In this document: one piece after another, positions 46,101 to 53,006 of the stretch
How the letters are laid out: every line of letters begins with the position of its first letter
How positions within the stretch are numbered: the stretch's first letter is position 1
Assembly (NCBI RefSeq): GCF_932276165.1
Contig: NC_063987.1
Coordinates: forward strand, 124,001 to 188,000
Reading direction: 5' to 3'
DNA from: Plutella xylostella
Taxonomy: Eukaryota > Arthropoda > Insecta > Lepidoptera > Plutellidae
DNA length: 64,000 nt
Notes under the pieces: model-generated
What the model saw: only the letters and a program-made list of their open reading frames with translations
What the model was told of the DNA's origin: nothing
The model's database searches: none
Translations under genes and position numbers: made by a program

Positions 46101-49100
46101 TGTGCTGCTGTAGTTGTAGTTGTTTCATTTGTTGGTTGCGGTAGTGACGGTTGTGTGAGACAATCGGTAAGGTCTGCTTGTAAATCAAGGTATATGTCTT
46201 GAATCTTGAAGTATTCTTCGTTCACAAAGTACTCGATGTCTTTCCTGTCCTCCCGCGGCGTGCACTTTGTGAGATTCTGAAATGCTTCTTTGTATGTACC
46301 CCAGTATTGTTCATTATTTTTTAACCTTGTTGTTATGTACCCTTCCGTTAGTCTTTGTTTCGGGCATTTTTTAAAGTTGACTAGTTCTCTTTGTATTATA
46401 TGAGCCGTTTGATACAATGTATCTAAGTATTCACTTTGTTCTTTGTTCAGTAATGCCATTTTTCACACTGAAATTTGCCAACTGTCACTAGTGCACTTTT
46501 CCAATTTATTTAGTGTAAATTGATTATCCCGGTCGTAAGGACCATTATGTTTGTTGTATTTCGTGGTCTTAATTTCCTAAATAAATTGGATTTGTTATAT
46601 TGAAACACGTTTTTTTTATTTTGCTGTTTTATTTTCTCAACTTCACTTTTGACATAGTAATTTATTCTTTTTATACCATAGTGAATCGGACAGCCATCTA
46701 TAATCTGTTTTTGTCTATGGTTGTTGTCTATGATGGGAAAACTCCCATTATCAAAATCGGTTAAACCATTGCCATTGAAAAGTTATGCTATCATATGCAG
46801 TTCATTGTCGGAGGTATAAACTATAATTTCTTTCCCATGTCGACCCACCTGGCGGTCTCGTACAGCCGGACAGTCTGCAGCGTGTCGGCCACGGTCTTGT
46901 GCACGAGCGTGCTCAGCGACGTGTTGAACAGCTGCAGCGCGGCCAGCAAAGACTCGCCGTTGCGGGTTAGCGAGCGCTGCGTGTCCGCGTTGTACAGGAA
47001 TCTGCGGATACGGAATTATAATAATAACATTTCATTTGGACGGTCGAATGGCGTAGTGGTTAGTGGCCCTGACTGCTATGCCGAAGGTCGCGGGTTCGAT
47101 TCTCGGCTGGGGCAGATATTTGTTTAAAGACAGATATTTGTACTCGGGTCTTGGGTGTTGATATTTATACTTAGTATCTATCTATGTATGTATTTGTGTA
47201 GATATATCAGCAGTCCGACACCCATAACACAGGTTCTGCCTAGCTTGGGGTCGGAAGGCCGTGTGTGAGATGCCCCCACATATTTATTTATTTATTATTT
47301 ATTTATTTAGATTAATGTTGCCAAACGGGCGTCTACATGTTGTTCAGCCCCATGCATGCATTCCAAATGCCCGGGACCGCACGGTCCCGAAATGGTAACT
47401 AATGACACAACACTGGTGTTCACTCGGATGACCTAAACATTCATTTTTCACTGGCACTAGGCAAATACAACACAATCTTTCAGGCTGAATGTGTTGCTAT
47501 TACACGGGCCGCTAACGCAGTCAAATCTAGAAAGGTTACGAATCAACGTATTCGTATCCTATCTGATAGTGCTGCAGTTCTGCTAGCTTTGTCTAGCAAA
47601 ACTATAACTTCGGGGCTAGTACTAGAGTGTCACTCAGCTCTAGAATCGCTTGCCTCACAAAACAATACCATAACCCTCCAGTGGATAAAAGGGCACAGCG
47701 GGTCGCTGGGGAACGACGCTGCTGATGAACTTGCACGAAAGGGATCTGACACTGCACCAATAGGCCCAGAGCCGATAGTACCGATCCCTTTCAACCAAAT
47801 TCGCTCTTGGTTGCGTTCCCGAACGACAGAATGCCACACCAATCTCTGGAGTAACAGTGCCGAGTGCAAACAAACAAAAGCTTTTGTACCACTAATTAAT
47901 ACTAAACTAACACGCAAATTATTATGCTTGGACAGAGCAAACTTACGTGTCGTGATAAGTACCATAACAGGCCACTGCCGGTTAAATAAACACCTATATC
48001 GCATGAAAATCTCCACCACTCCTCTTTGCAGAAGTTGCATGGAGGAAGATGAAACAGCTTCCCATGTCTTGTTACATTGCAAAGGCGTGGAGTCACTACG
48101 GTCAAAAATCCTCGGATCTCCGGGGTCCCTCCGGGAAGTCATGAGCAACCTAGGTCTTCTACTGGCTTTCTGGCGTGAGCTTGGGTGGCTTAATAGCTAG
48201 TCACCCCATAGGTATTTCACGCATAATGGCCCACCTTGGAGGCTAAATGCGGAAAATCAGCTCGCCATGATAGATAGATAGATAGACACAACATAATAAT
48301 GATAAATAATATGCAGGGGCATGTAGTGTGTGTAGAATGTTAAGTGAGTTTTTATGGAAGACGGGTTCAATAATGGATGATTGGATAGTTGGATGGTTGG
48401 ATAGTTGGATGATTGTATGGATGGATGGATGGTTGAATGGTTGGATAGTTGGATGGTTGTATGGATGGATGGTTGTATGGTTGGATAGTTGGATGGTTGG
48501 ATAGTTGGATGGTTGTATGGATGGTTGGATGGTTGGATAGTTGGATGGTTGTATGGATGGTTGGATAGTTGGATGGTTGGATAGTTGTATGGATGGATGG
48601 ATGGTTGGATAGTTGGATGGTTGAATGGTTAGATGGATGGATGGATGGAATGGTATATATATATATATATTAGTGATGTAACGAATGTGTGTTTTTGGAC
48701 ATTCGCGAATGCGAATGCGAATGCGAATATCTGAAATCGACATTCGCGAATGCGAATGCGAATGCGAATATTCAGTTTTTGTTCAAATTTGGCGTTATTT
48801 GTATGGTTTGGTGGTACCTCGGTACCACTCGGTACCCGGTTACCTCGTACTGAACGAGGTACGTTCCGGTCTAGGCGCATTCCGAATCAGACTAATGACT
48901 AAACAATACTAGACGCAATTTTTTTTAAACGTTATTTAGCTCCGTAACACTTACGACACATTGCGACTGTGTGCAGTTTCTGAGGACGATTTACACCAAA
49001 CATTTAAACGTATGGCTGTCTTGCTCTGACACTATAATGTCAAAATACGCTTTTTTTTGTTTATTTACACTCACGGGCAATAAAAATGATCCATTAAGAA

Positions 49101-52100
49101 AAACACCAAATTACTCCTAGGCGCAAAAAAATTCTTAATGACGACTTCTGCAATTTTTAAGTTAATTTAACGACGAATCAGAATATTACCAACTATAATA
49201 AAAAAAATAAAAAAACAGCCTTCAAAAAACCACTAAAATGTAAGAAATAATTTAAGGTTTACACAAATTCTACTCGTATGTGACAGTACAAATATACCTA
49301 TATACACAGCAGGAACTGTTCTTTTTTGAAGTTGGTGCGGTGACAAAGTAATCTGAAGAAATATGGCACCAACTTCAAAAAAGAACAGTTCCTGCTGTGT
49401 ATATAGGTATATTTGTACTGTCACATACGAGTAGAATTTGTGTAAACCTTAAATTATTTCTTACATTTTAGTGGTTTTTTGAAGGCGGTTTTTTATTTTT
49501 TTAATTATTATTTTATTTTATAGTTTTTAGTTTATTTGCAATAATTTTCAATCAAAAGTAAGGTGGAAATGATACCAAAAAGTCCTACAAATCAATACGA
49601 ATCATTCAAGCCTAAACACGAAGTAGTTGCTATATACCGTTGAGGAGTTCCCCTGACTGCCTTCCGTTTCCATCATCAGATCGGCTCAAGGTCACCATCA
49701 TATTTTTTTGTTATAAGAACTATATTTACGTTCTTAATTTCATTAGAATCGGTTAATATGTGCCCAAAATGGAAATTCATACCCTGTTTTTACCCCTTTA
49801 CCCACCCTTGGGGGTGAACTAAAATTCTGAAAAAAAAATGGGACCACCTGGGAGCTCAATGCAATACAACAAAAAAAGAATTTTCAAAATCGGTCCATAA
49901 ACGGCGGAGTAATCGGTGAACATACATAAAAATATATACAAAAAAAAAAGATCCCGACGAATTGAGAACCTCCTCCTTTTTTTGAAGTCGGTTAAAAAAC
50001 GTTAATATTTGATTAAATGTTTAAAAAAATAAGGGCTATTTGGTGTCTTTTTTAAGTAGAACTATTTCTTTGCACGTGAGTGTATGTTTAGGTCTTATGA
50101 AACTACAAGGTGGACCAACAGAAGTCATCCGATGTTGTTTGGCTCTCATTTTTTTATGAAAAACTTGGATTCTGTTTTTTGATTATGTTTATTTGAACCT
50201 TTACAATTTTATTGATAAAGTCTAGAAGATGATATCGGAAAAATGGGCGCCGTCACAATTGATTGCCATACGGACTCCTTTTATGGCATTTTTCATCACT
50301 CCAGCGAGAACTTCGGCCGAGAGATTCTCGCACTAGCCTTAAGGGCTTCTAGAGACACGGGATTAACTATTCACATAAACACGGGTCTTCAAAAAAACCC
50401 CTCAAAACCGTCACAAACGGCAAAATCGTGCGATTTTGCAGGGAAAAATTACAGATAAAACGAAAAAAAAGGCGTCCCGAAAACTGAATAAGTTATACTA
50501 TTATAATACACAATTATTCCGCGATCTTGGAGAGTATATCACTCCATGGCCTCTGAACTTGTATTCTGCATTTGTCTAGTCCACCAATATCAAAACAAAT
50601 TTGAAATTGGCGTCCATTTGTACAAATGAGAGCAACTTCCAATAGGGTGATTACTTTTACCCCACCTTGTATTAACTATTTCTAAAGTTTCATTGCCCAA
50701 AAAAATAATTAACTAAATACCAAATGAAAAAGGTAATGAGATTAAGAGGGTAACTTGTAATAAAAGGTTATAGACGAATGGATTTTGATTTTATTAACCT
50801 ACCATTATTTTAAAATACTTTTTTCTAATAAGTACTGATATTCGCAAAACATTCGCACAAAATTTTGCGAATGCGAATGCGAATGCGAATATCCAAAAAT
50901 GTGCGAATATTCGCGAATGCGAATGCGAATGCGAATATTCGTTACATCACTAATATATATACCTATATAGTTGTATATATATTTATTTGCACTTTTTTGT
51001 TTTTTTTTTCTAAAATCGTGTAAAGTTTTTTTTTGCACTCCCATACAATTTGCTCCCTGTACCTCCTGCAGGTTGACTGGTAGAAAATGCTTCTAGCATT
51101 AAGTCCACGTGATTGTACAAAATTACTTCTGTATATTGTGCAATAAAAGTATAAATAAATAAATAAATGGTATAGTTACTGCTGCTGCAGCTCGGGCTCG
51201 CGCTGTGCCAGCTCGGCGAAGGCCTCGCCCAGCGCGCGCTGCGTGCCCGCCGCGGCCGCCAGCTGCGCCGCCAGCGCCAGGCTCAGCCGCAGGATGCCGC
51301 TGTACTTGCGCTGCGTCTCGCGGAGCATCTCGATCTGCGCTTCCAGCTCTGGGAAGTGCAAGATTTTGGTAGTCGGATTTTTTGGAGATAAAAATAATAA
51401 TTTCTGCATTCTGCACTGGGAAGCAACACCCTTGCTCATTTTCCTTTACTCAAACCTTTTTATTTTATGTTTTATTATTTATTTTTGTGTTGTTTCCGTG
51501 TGTGTGTGAAATAAATGTATTTTCTTTCTTTCTTTAATTTAGAACACGTGAGTATTACATTACTTGAAGAGGCTATGTTGGCTAAGGCAATGTGGTGTAT
51601 GAGGCTAGGAGTCTGGAGAAAAAAGAGTAAAATAGCCACAATTTATGTAAGTATAAAAAAAGGTCCTAAGAAATAAAATTGATCTGGTTTACTTTTTGAA
51701 ACTTGCATTCTTTGTCTTTAATGCAGGTAAATAATAAAGGACTGCTAGGTAGTATTAGTAAGTGAAGGGCATATAGAAATGAGATTCACCATACTACAAT
51801 GAGAGATTATCAAACCCATTACCAGTATCAACAGTCCTGGAGGTCTTCCCGAGCTTCTCATACAGGAGTTGGCGGGTGCACTTATATGTGGACAGCGACC
51901 AGGTCTTGAGAGACTCCATGCGGTTGGTGCCCGCCTTCACCACCGTGCTGGGGCCCGCCGCCGAGCCCACCGACACTTCTGGAGGCACTGCGGAGTTTGG
52001 GAATCATTTCATGATATATATACTGTAGGTTTATATGTGTGAAATTAAATTAAACTAACTTAAGCGCAACTCGCTAGGAGATCGCACTACAAGAAGAAGA

Positions 52101-53006
52101 ATTTAAACCTTACATACATAAAGATGTAAAACATATTCAACAGTTTCTTAAAAAAATAATTTAATATATCCAGAAAAATATGATAAGTATTCTATTCTAT
52201 TCTATTCTCTGTGGGGGTGTCAGTACCTGCACCTGGCTCTCTCGAATGGAACCTTTGTGCATATCCCCAAGGTCTAAACTGCCTTCCTAAGCTTGGACCT
52301 TGGGTTGGTGGGTTCACACATCTAGATGTGCTAAATCTAGATATGCAGGTTTCCTCACGATGTTTTTCTTCACCGTAAGAGCGATGGTATACATTGTACT
52401 TAAATTCAGAAAAGAACTCATTGGTATCCGCATCACTGGTGTGAGAAGCGGGTGCTTACCCGACTGAGCTACCACCGCTCTTCAAAATAAAATAAATACA
52501 ATATGATAAGTATTTATTTAACTAAGTTACAAGTGTAATTACTAAGTCACTTTGAAATCCTACAATAATGTTATTTTCATCTACAGAACTAGTAAAGACT
52601 AGTCATTCAGTAGTACAAGCACCATTATAGTGGAACAGCTACTACACAAGTTAGCAAATAGACTTACCGTAAGCGGGTGGAAATGGCATGGACCTTGAGG
52701 TGGTGAACTTGGCCTCCGTCCCCGACGTGATGGAGTCGCTGGACTCGCGGATCGGGGGCGTATCCTTGAGCATCTCGTGGATACTGCGCTCCGATTGCCT
52801 ATGATACCGATTACTAGTCTTAATTTTATACTTATCAGATTCGGATTTCTTTTGTCGTAAATTCAATCTTGATGATCTAGCAACCAAGCTTTGAGAGAGG
52901 AAAAACAATTTTACGTATTCCAACAGGCTATAACTAACTCTATTTAACTGATTTAATTAGCAACAAAGCTTAATAATTGATTTAAAGTGACTCACCACTT
53001 CGACAT
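34188..53006 (-). CDS. Arfip: Arfaptin (Golgi BAR-domain protein), seven coding exons
   Basis: Arfaptins bind Arl1, Arf and Rac GTPases and PI4P at the trans-Golgi and sense membrane curvature through a BAR (AH) domain. Minus exons are 52996-53006, 52668-52888, 51823-51987, 51180-51348, 46849-47001, 35656-35803 and 34188-34340. All phases match and give 339 residues; human arfaptin-2 has 341. The N-terminus is polar. An amphipathic membrane-binding helix region lies near 100-130 (LKTWSLSTYKCTRQLLYEKL). The BAR domain covers about 130-325: LEAQIEMLRETQRKYSGIL, SLTRNGESLLAAL, RIEYDAYRSEVE, KVMNKQLLLFHNAISAYF. The first coding exon gives only MSK plus two bases. The tail APAPAPAPP replaces the usual WLEEQ-type end. 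Intron 5 (11 kb) holds two nested LTR retrotransposons. Confidence 0.94.
35804..36459. other. Arfaptin intron 5, right of exon 6: nothing recognised
   Basis: Intronic DNA between exon 6 and the truncated BEL element. No motif-bearing frame. Confidence 0.5.
36642..40544 (-). CDS. BEL/Pao pol: protease, reverse transcriptase, RNase H, integrase
   Basis: About 1,300 codons. Order: aspartic protease (LIDQGSEASF), reverse transcriptase (VVFDASAKG; YMDDLMTG at about 39159-39180), RNase H region (FAWTDSTVVLAWL), integrase HHCC (H near 37740; CKTC), and integrase core (SGVDYAGPV; WSDNGTNFVGA; GLWEAGVQSAKRHL). The YMDD core and the DDE residues are present. The stop lies at 36642-36644. The N-terminal part is continuous in frame with gag on the other side of the Ty3 insertion, so this half has no start of its own. 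No env-like gene follows. Confidence 0.9.
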   Translation of the reverse strand: MQPEPTITTAHFSNQQPSTQVLLATAQVQMESDDGAVHTLRALIDQGSEASFVSARVVDLLRLRKTDINGVASGVGEGTKIPLKHLVEMKIKSSYTNKVVNVTAYVLKTISTKLPSKDIIMNWQILQTLNLADPTYKTPGKIDLLLGAEVFCKIIEEGLIKLPDGVVAQKTMLGWILSGQRKGTEEIMKHNVTTLHITRQVVEDNDMLRRFWEIETDIYKKRKLMTKEEEMCENIYKDSTTRDETGRYIVHLPLKQSIEETVKLCGDTKQQTIARFKQLEKKFKKNDKLKTEYTKVIHEYLEMGHMNESKTPDNELTVYLPHHAVVREDRETTKVRVVFDASAKGSNGHSLNDVMMIGPALQPDLRSLITKWRTHKICIVGDITKMYRMVKMTEEHTDLQRIVWRDDPSGDIKNYNLTTVTFGTAAAPYLAVRTLNQVADDEAHRFPETAPLIKHSFYMDDLMTGAEDVEKAKKICTEIGTILKSGGFEMQKWSSNSEEVLNHIQGEDTIRVIKQDAIIKILGLTWDRKDDKFKATVNLPELRHPVTKRAILSDVGRLFDPFGWLSPVIIIAKMLIQKLWKCELDWDTELSNHLIEEWKTYRQEIIHLQNATVPRWVNSTLVNREKAEIHGLADASTQAYAAVTYLRVVEEDEIHVTMIAARTKVAPLKQLSIPKLELSAAALLTELIEDIVEPLSIPKERVFAWTDSTVVLAWLQSDSHNWRTFVANRISDITRVVDGDHWHHVQSAENPADIASRGIKASEVAACKIWWTGPDWLKQDTIQFDKSEIPTTDLELKVSCHTTSVEEKPIWERFSSISRMKRVLAYCRRMIKNTETEPRKNYIEVSEMDKILSEAIKYYQNLVYGREIEEIKRDGRVKKRSSLISLSPNLDEKGILRVGGRLQNAEIAEQTKHPIIIPSSQHITRLLIQEAHMKTLHGGIQAMMAYIRTNYWVIGLKSGVRRCIHNCKTCIIDKAKGKNQFMGQLPAARVHQHRAFKHSGVDYAGPVLIRTSKGRGQRAYKGYICLFVCMSTRAIHLEAVTDLTAQAFIAAFRRFVARRGHCAHLWSDNGTNFVGAARELKELNENKSAMTKEVAELLANDGTTWHFIPPRMPTCGGLWEAGVQSAKRHLTRVNKDTKLTYEEMSTLLTQIEACLNSRPICQIDNTTETPLTPGHFLVGEPLIGVPGPDYQTKKNGLLTRWQLIQRMTSDFWCRWRTEYLNTLQQRFKWQVAVPSPEIGDLVVVKNEDMPPTKWLLGRIKYLHPGEDNIVRVVTVQCKGNNELKRPLYKIIPLPKQPEAE
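40550..45196 (+). mobile_element. Intact Ty3/Mag-like LTR retrotransposon with identical LTRs
   Basis: A complete 4,647-bp element. The LTRs of 119 bp (40550-40668 and 45078-45196) start TGTGATG and end ACAACA, and are identical by eye. The 5-bp duplication GGTTG lies at 40545-40549 and 45197-45201. A primer-site-like 'ctggcgacgagaaaac' begins about two bases after the left LTR. A purine tract 'aagggtggaggga' (about 45064-45076) precedes the right LTR. One uninterrupted Gag-Pol frame fills it. Identical LTRs and open frame mean a very recent insertion. Short LTRs and a fused Gag-Pol suit the Mag lineage. Confidence 0.93.
40738..44877 (+). CDS. Ty3/Mag-like Gag-Pol polyprotein (1,379 aa)
   Basis: Order along the protein: Gag capsid region (1-190), two CCHC zinc knuckles (about 225-265: CSVCGYKNHRKEEC and CKKCNQKGHLRRMC), retroviral-type aspartic protease (IDSGSAVSVLP, near 314), reverse transcriptase (KLDLSRAYNQ, VFGLSNAPF, FLDD near 597), RNase H (TVDASPAGLGAI, near 744), integrase zinc domain (about 970-1010), and the DDE core (LDMFSVD near 1033, VTDNASNF near 1087, Glu of NGQAENSVK near 1123). 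All catalytic motifs are present and there is no frameshift. Start is the first ATG after the primer site. No env gene follows. Confidence 0.95.
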   Translation: MAGHCNAVFGGALTFDHHVHEWSIFDSRLTQYFTANDINDVTDKAGVKRRALLLSALVENTYRVVRDLVFPEDLDKVEYTVIKQKLSDHLQPKRSTFAERFKFYKAEQRPNEDLAEWAARVRSLAQYCGFKTELDSTLRDRFVLGLENTKEKEKLFAESVDSLTFNRALELAQSVRCARQALSSSRTMAAAAAASAQDVFALRPGEPAGRSRAAAPSGSLNASANANPKCSVCGYKNHRKEECRYVNFTCKKCNQKGHLRRMCKVKSNHFLAADGNGDDDLLDGIYDLFNIKTIHGEPMQQIILINNKPVSCEIDSGSAVSVLPVDVYDLHFRSSHPLSNCNISLNCYNGTKISPLGYLQADLMYENRKETLKMYVIDTKGQLPLLGRDFFSKFHLEICSADCNNLRCSDDVSQAVKSKFAKLFTDELGTFNKYNITLKVKPDAQLRFFKPRPVPLALKPKVESELNRLLDLGIIEKVDHSEVATPIVPVLRADGDIRICGDFSVTLNKFLYMDNYPLPRIEELFAKLHGGEKFSKLDLSRAYNQFRLDDSKKLTCINTHKGLFCYNRLVFGLSNAPFICQQIMENLLSDIEGVCIFLDDVLITGPNKKVHLERLFKVLSRLEEAGLRLKQNKCEFFKDSVEYLGYVIDKNGLHKSKGKVEAILNCTCPKNVSELKSFLGMVNYYRCFVPNTSSILKPLHMLLKTGQPWIWGQEQVQAFNKIKEELAGDRVLAHYNPEYPTIVTVDASPAGLGAILAQRQPDGSERAVAYASRSLAKSEINYAQIQKEATSIVFGVKKFHHYLYGRTEPFTLRTDHKPLISIFGSKRGVPEMAANRLQRYALFLSAYNFNIEYVKSDNNTADFLSRAINMSIKNDMVEREMFDKSLYINYIDEDTLRPISRKDVIKETQNDIILKQVLVFVQNGWPRKVVDDQLKPYYDCRLQLTVENGCILRGHKIVIPTVFREQLLNELHSSHFGIVKTKCEARARMWWPKIDQHIEEKIGSCSVCNSFRSSPPRAPLAPWRYPARPWQRVHLDMFSVDSKQFLVIVDAHSKWVECFFMSTTDTEAILAKLSEVMSRFGLIRVLVTDNASNFCSNRFESFCKTNGIEHLTIAPYHPASNGQAENSVKTIKKMVKSIMIENKDLKVIMLKLNNCLFDYRNSAHSTTGFSPAQLLLGRKLRCRLDLLHDSKPCDDSLPADISTCQLPLASAAKDNVVVKQTLQRKQYGGIRNKKFQDGDIVLTKCFYNNGTRFKWLLGTVKSEIGSNMYSVFVKDVNRLIKKHTDQLLPYKGTYLQTDSSDDDFSVFGDVGNEAIAEDNTSLCSDSSFRSSEENVPVSPQIVCSNGPSCSSSSPVVQGRENDNLERLVRTTRNPNPSYK
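45202..46459 (-). CDS. BEL/Pao gag, cut at its 3' end by the Ty3 insertion
   Basis: About 420 codons from ATG 46459 up to the insertion point. A coiled N-terminal region is followed by the capsid-like part (LPKIQLPTFSGKYEDW, HYLKRSVAGEAEMLL, KGRFGNKKMI). Cysteine-rich knuckles follow (CVYCNGDHYMYHC, CFNCLIPSHNVYQC, CRICHKKHHSLLH). These residues are typical of BEL/Pao gag proteins. The frame is continuous with pol (36642-40544) once the Ty3 element and one GGTTG are set aside. Confidence 0.88.
47039..47310 (+). mobile_element. tRNA-derived SINE
   Basis: A polymerase III A-box-like 'tggcgtagtggttagtgg' (47049 onward) and a B box GGTTCGATTC (47093-47102) lie about 40 bp apart, followed by a tRNA-unrelated body and a TATTTATT-rich tail. 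It lies in arfaptin intron 4, only about 37 bp upstream of the exon 5 acceptor, in the opposite orientation. Confidence 0.8.
47330..48290 (+). mobile_element. 5'-truncated LINE: RNase H and 3' end
   Basis: The frame (47430-48200) encodes an RNase H domain: FQAECVAITRA, RILSDSAAVL, WIKGHSGSLGNDAADELA. A C-terminal zinc-finger-like part follows (CRSCMEEDETASHVLLHC). RNase H at the end of pol is typical of I, Loa and Tad-type LINEs. The reverse transcriptase is missing. It ends in a GATA tail at about 48270-48286. The copy lies in arfaptin intron 4. Confidence 0.8.
48366..48656. repeat. Minisatellite of GGATGGTT / GGATAGTT units
   Basis: About 290 bp of TTGGATGG/TTGGATAG tetramer-octamer variants, ending in an (AT)n run to 48670. 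The long minus-strand frame here (repeating YPTIQPSNYP) is a by-product of the repeat. Confidence 0.9.
49218..49486. repeat. Perfect 121-bp inverted repeat (hairpin) with 27-bp loop
   Basis: Arms 49218-49338 and 49366-49486 are exact reverse complements by eye; the match continues imperfectly into A/T runs on both sides. Transcribed, it would fold into a long double-stranded RNA stem. Confidence 0.95.
49560..49997 (-). repeat. RTE-like LINE 3' end
   Basis: On the minus strand it begins 'aaccgacttcaaaaaaagga' and contains 'aggttctcaattcgtcggga'. It has the same end as the copy at 19255-19325. No coding frame remains. Confidence 0.6.
51070..51169 (+). repeat. LINE 3' tail, copy A
   Basis: Reads 'ggttgactggtagaaaatgc', then 'tagcattaagtccacg', 'gtgcaataaaa' and an AAAT run. 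It matches 54407-54503. It abuts the arfaptin exon 4 splice donor (51174-51179). Confidence 0.65.
52150..52490 (-). mobile_element. tRNA-derived SINE, minus strand
   Basis: The minus strand starts 'gagcggtggtagctcagtcg' near 52483, like a tRNA D-arm A box, and continues 'ggtaagcacccgcttctcac'. It ends in an AGAAT repeat near 52196. The part 'gaagaaaaacatcgtgagga' recurs at 60838. It lies in arfaptin intron 2. Confidence 0.65.

Larger units (their letters stand above)
36460..46692 (-). mobile_element. BEL/Pao LTR retrotransposon split by a Ty3 element
   Basis: The element reads right to left. The 5' LTR starts at 46692 (TGTCCGATTCACTATGG, then a TATAAAAAG box) and ends near 46555, next to a primer-site-like TGGTCC. 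Gag and pol are interrupted at a GGTTG target by the Ty3 element 40550-45196. Only the first 31 bp of the 3' LTR remain (36460-36490, identical to 46662-46692). With the insertion set aside, gag and pol lie in one frame. Confidence 0.88.
48671..50952. mobile_element. hAT-like non-autonomous element with GCGAAT arrays
   Basis: Ends are 16-bp inverted repeats (TAGTGATGTAACGAAT), flanked by ATATATAT on both sides (48663-48670 and 50953-50960). That fits an 8-bp duplication but is low-complexity. Just inside each end lie GCGAAT hexamer arrays (48702-48770; 50866-50940) with ATTCGCGAAT palindromes. No transposase frame is present. Nested inside are a perfect 121-bp inverted repeat (49218-49486), an RTE-like tail (about 49560-49997, minus) and a segment bounded by 'acaaggtgg'/'ccaccttgt' (about 50105-50672). 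Confidence 0.75.

Noticed and set aside
47050..47110. Possible functional tRNA gene (A and B boxes)
   Set aside because: No cloverleaf with an acceptor stem could be seen, and the boxes lead into a SINE body and A/T-rich tail.
48243..48743. 166-codon minus-strand frame with repeating YPTIQPS
   Set aside because: It is the translation of a GGATGGTT minisatellite and has no sequence outside the repeat pattern that supports a protein.
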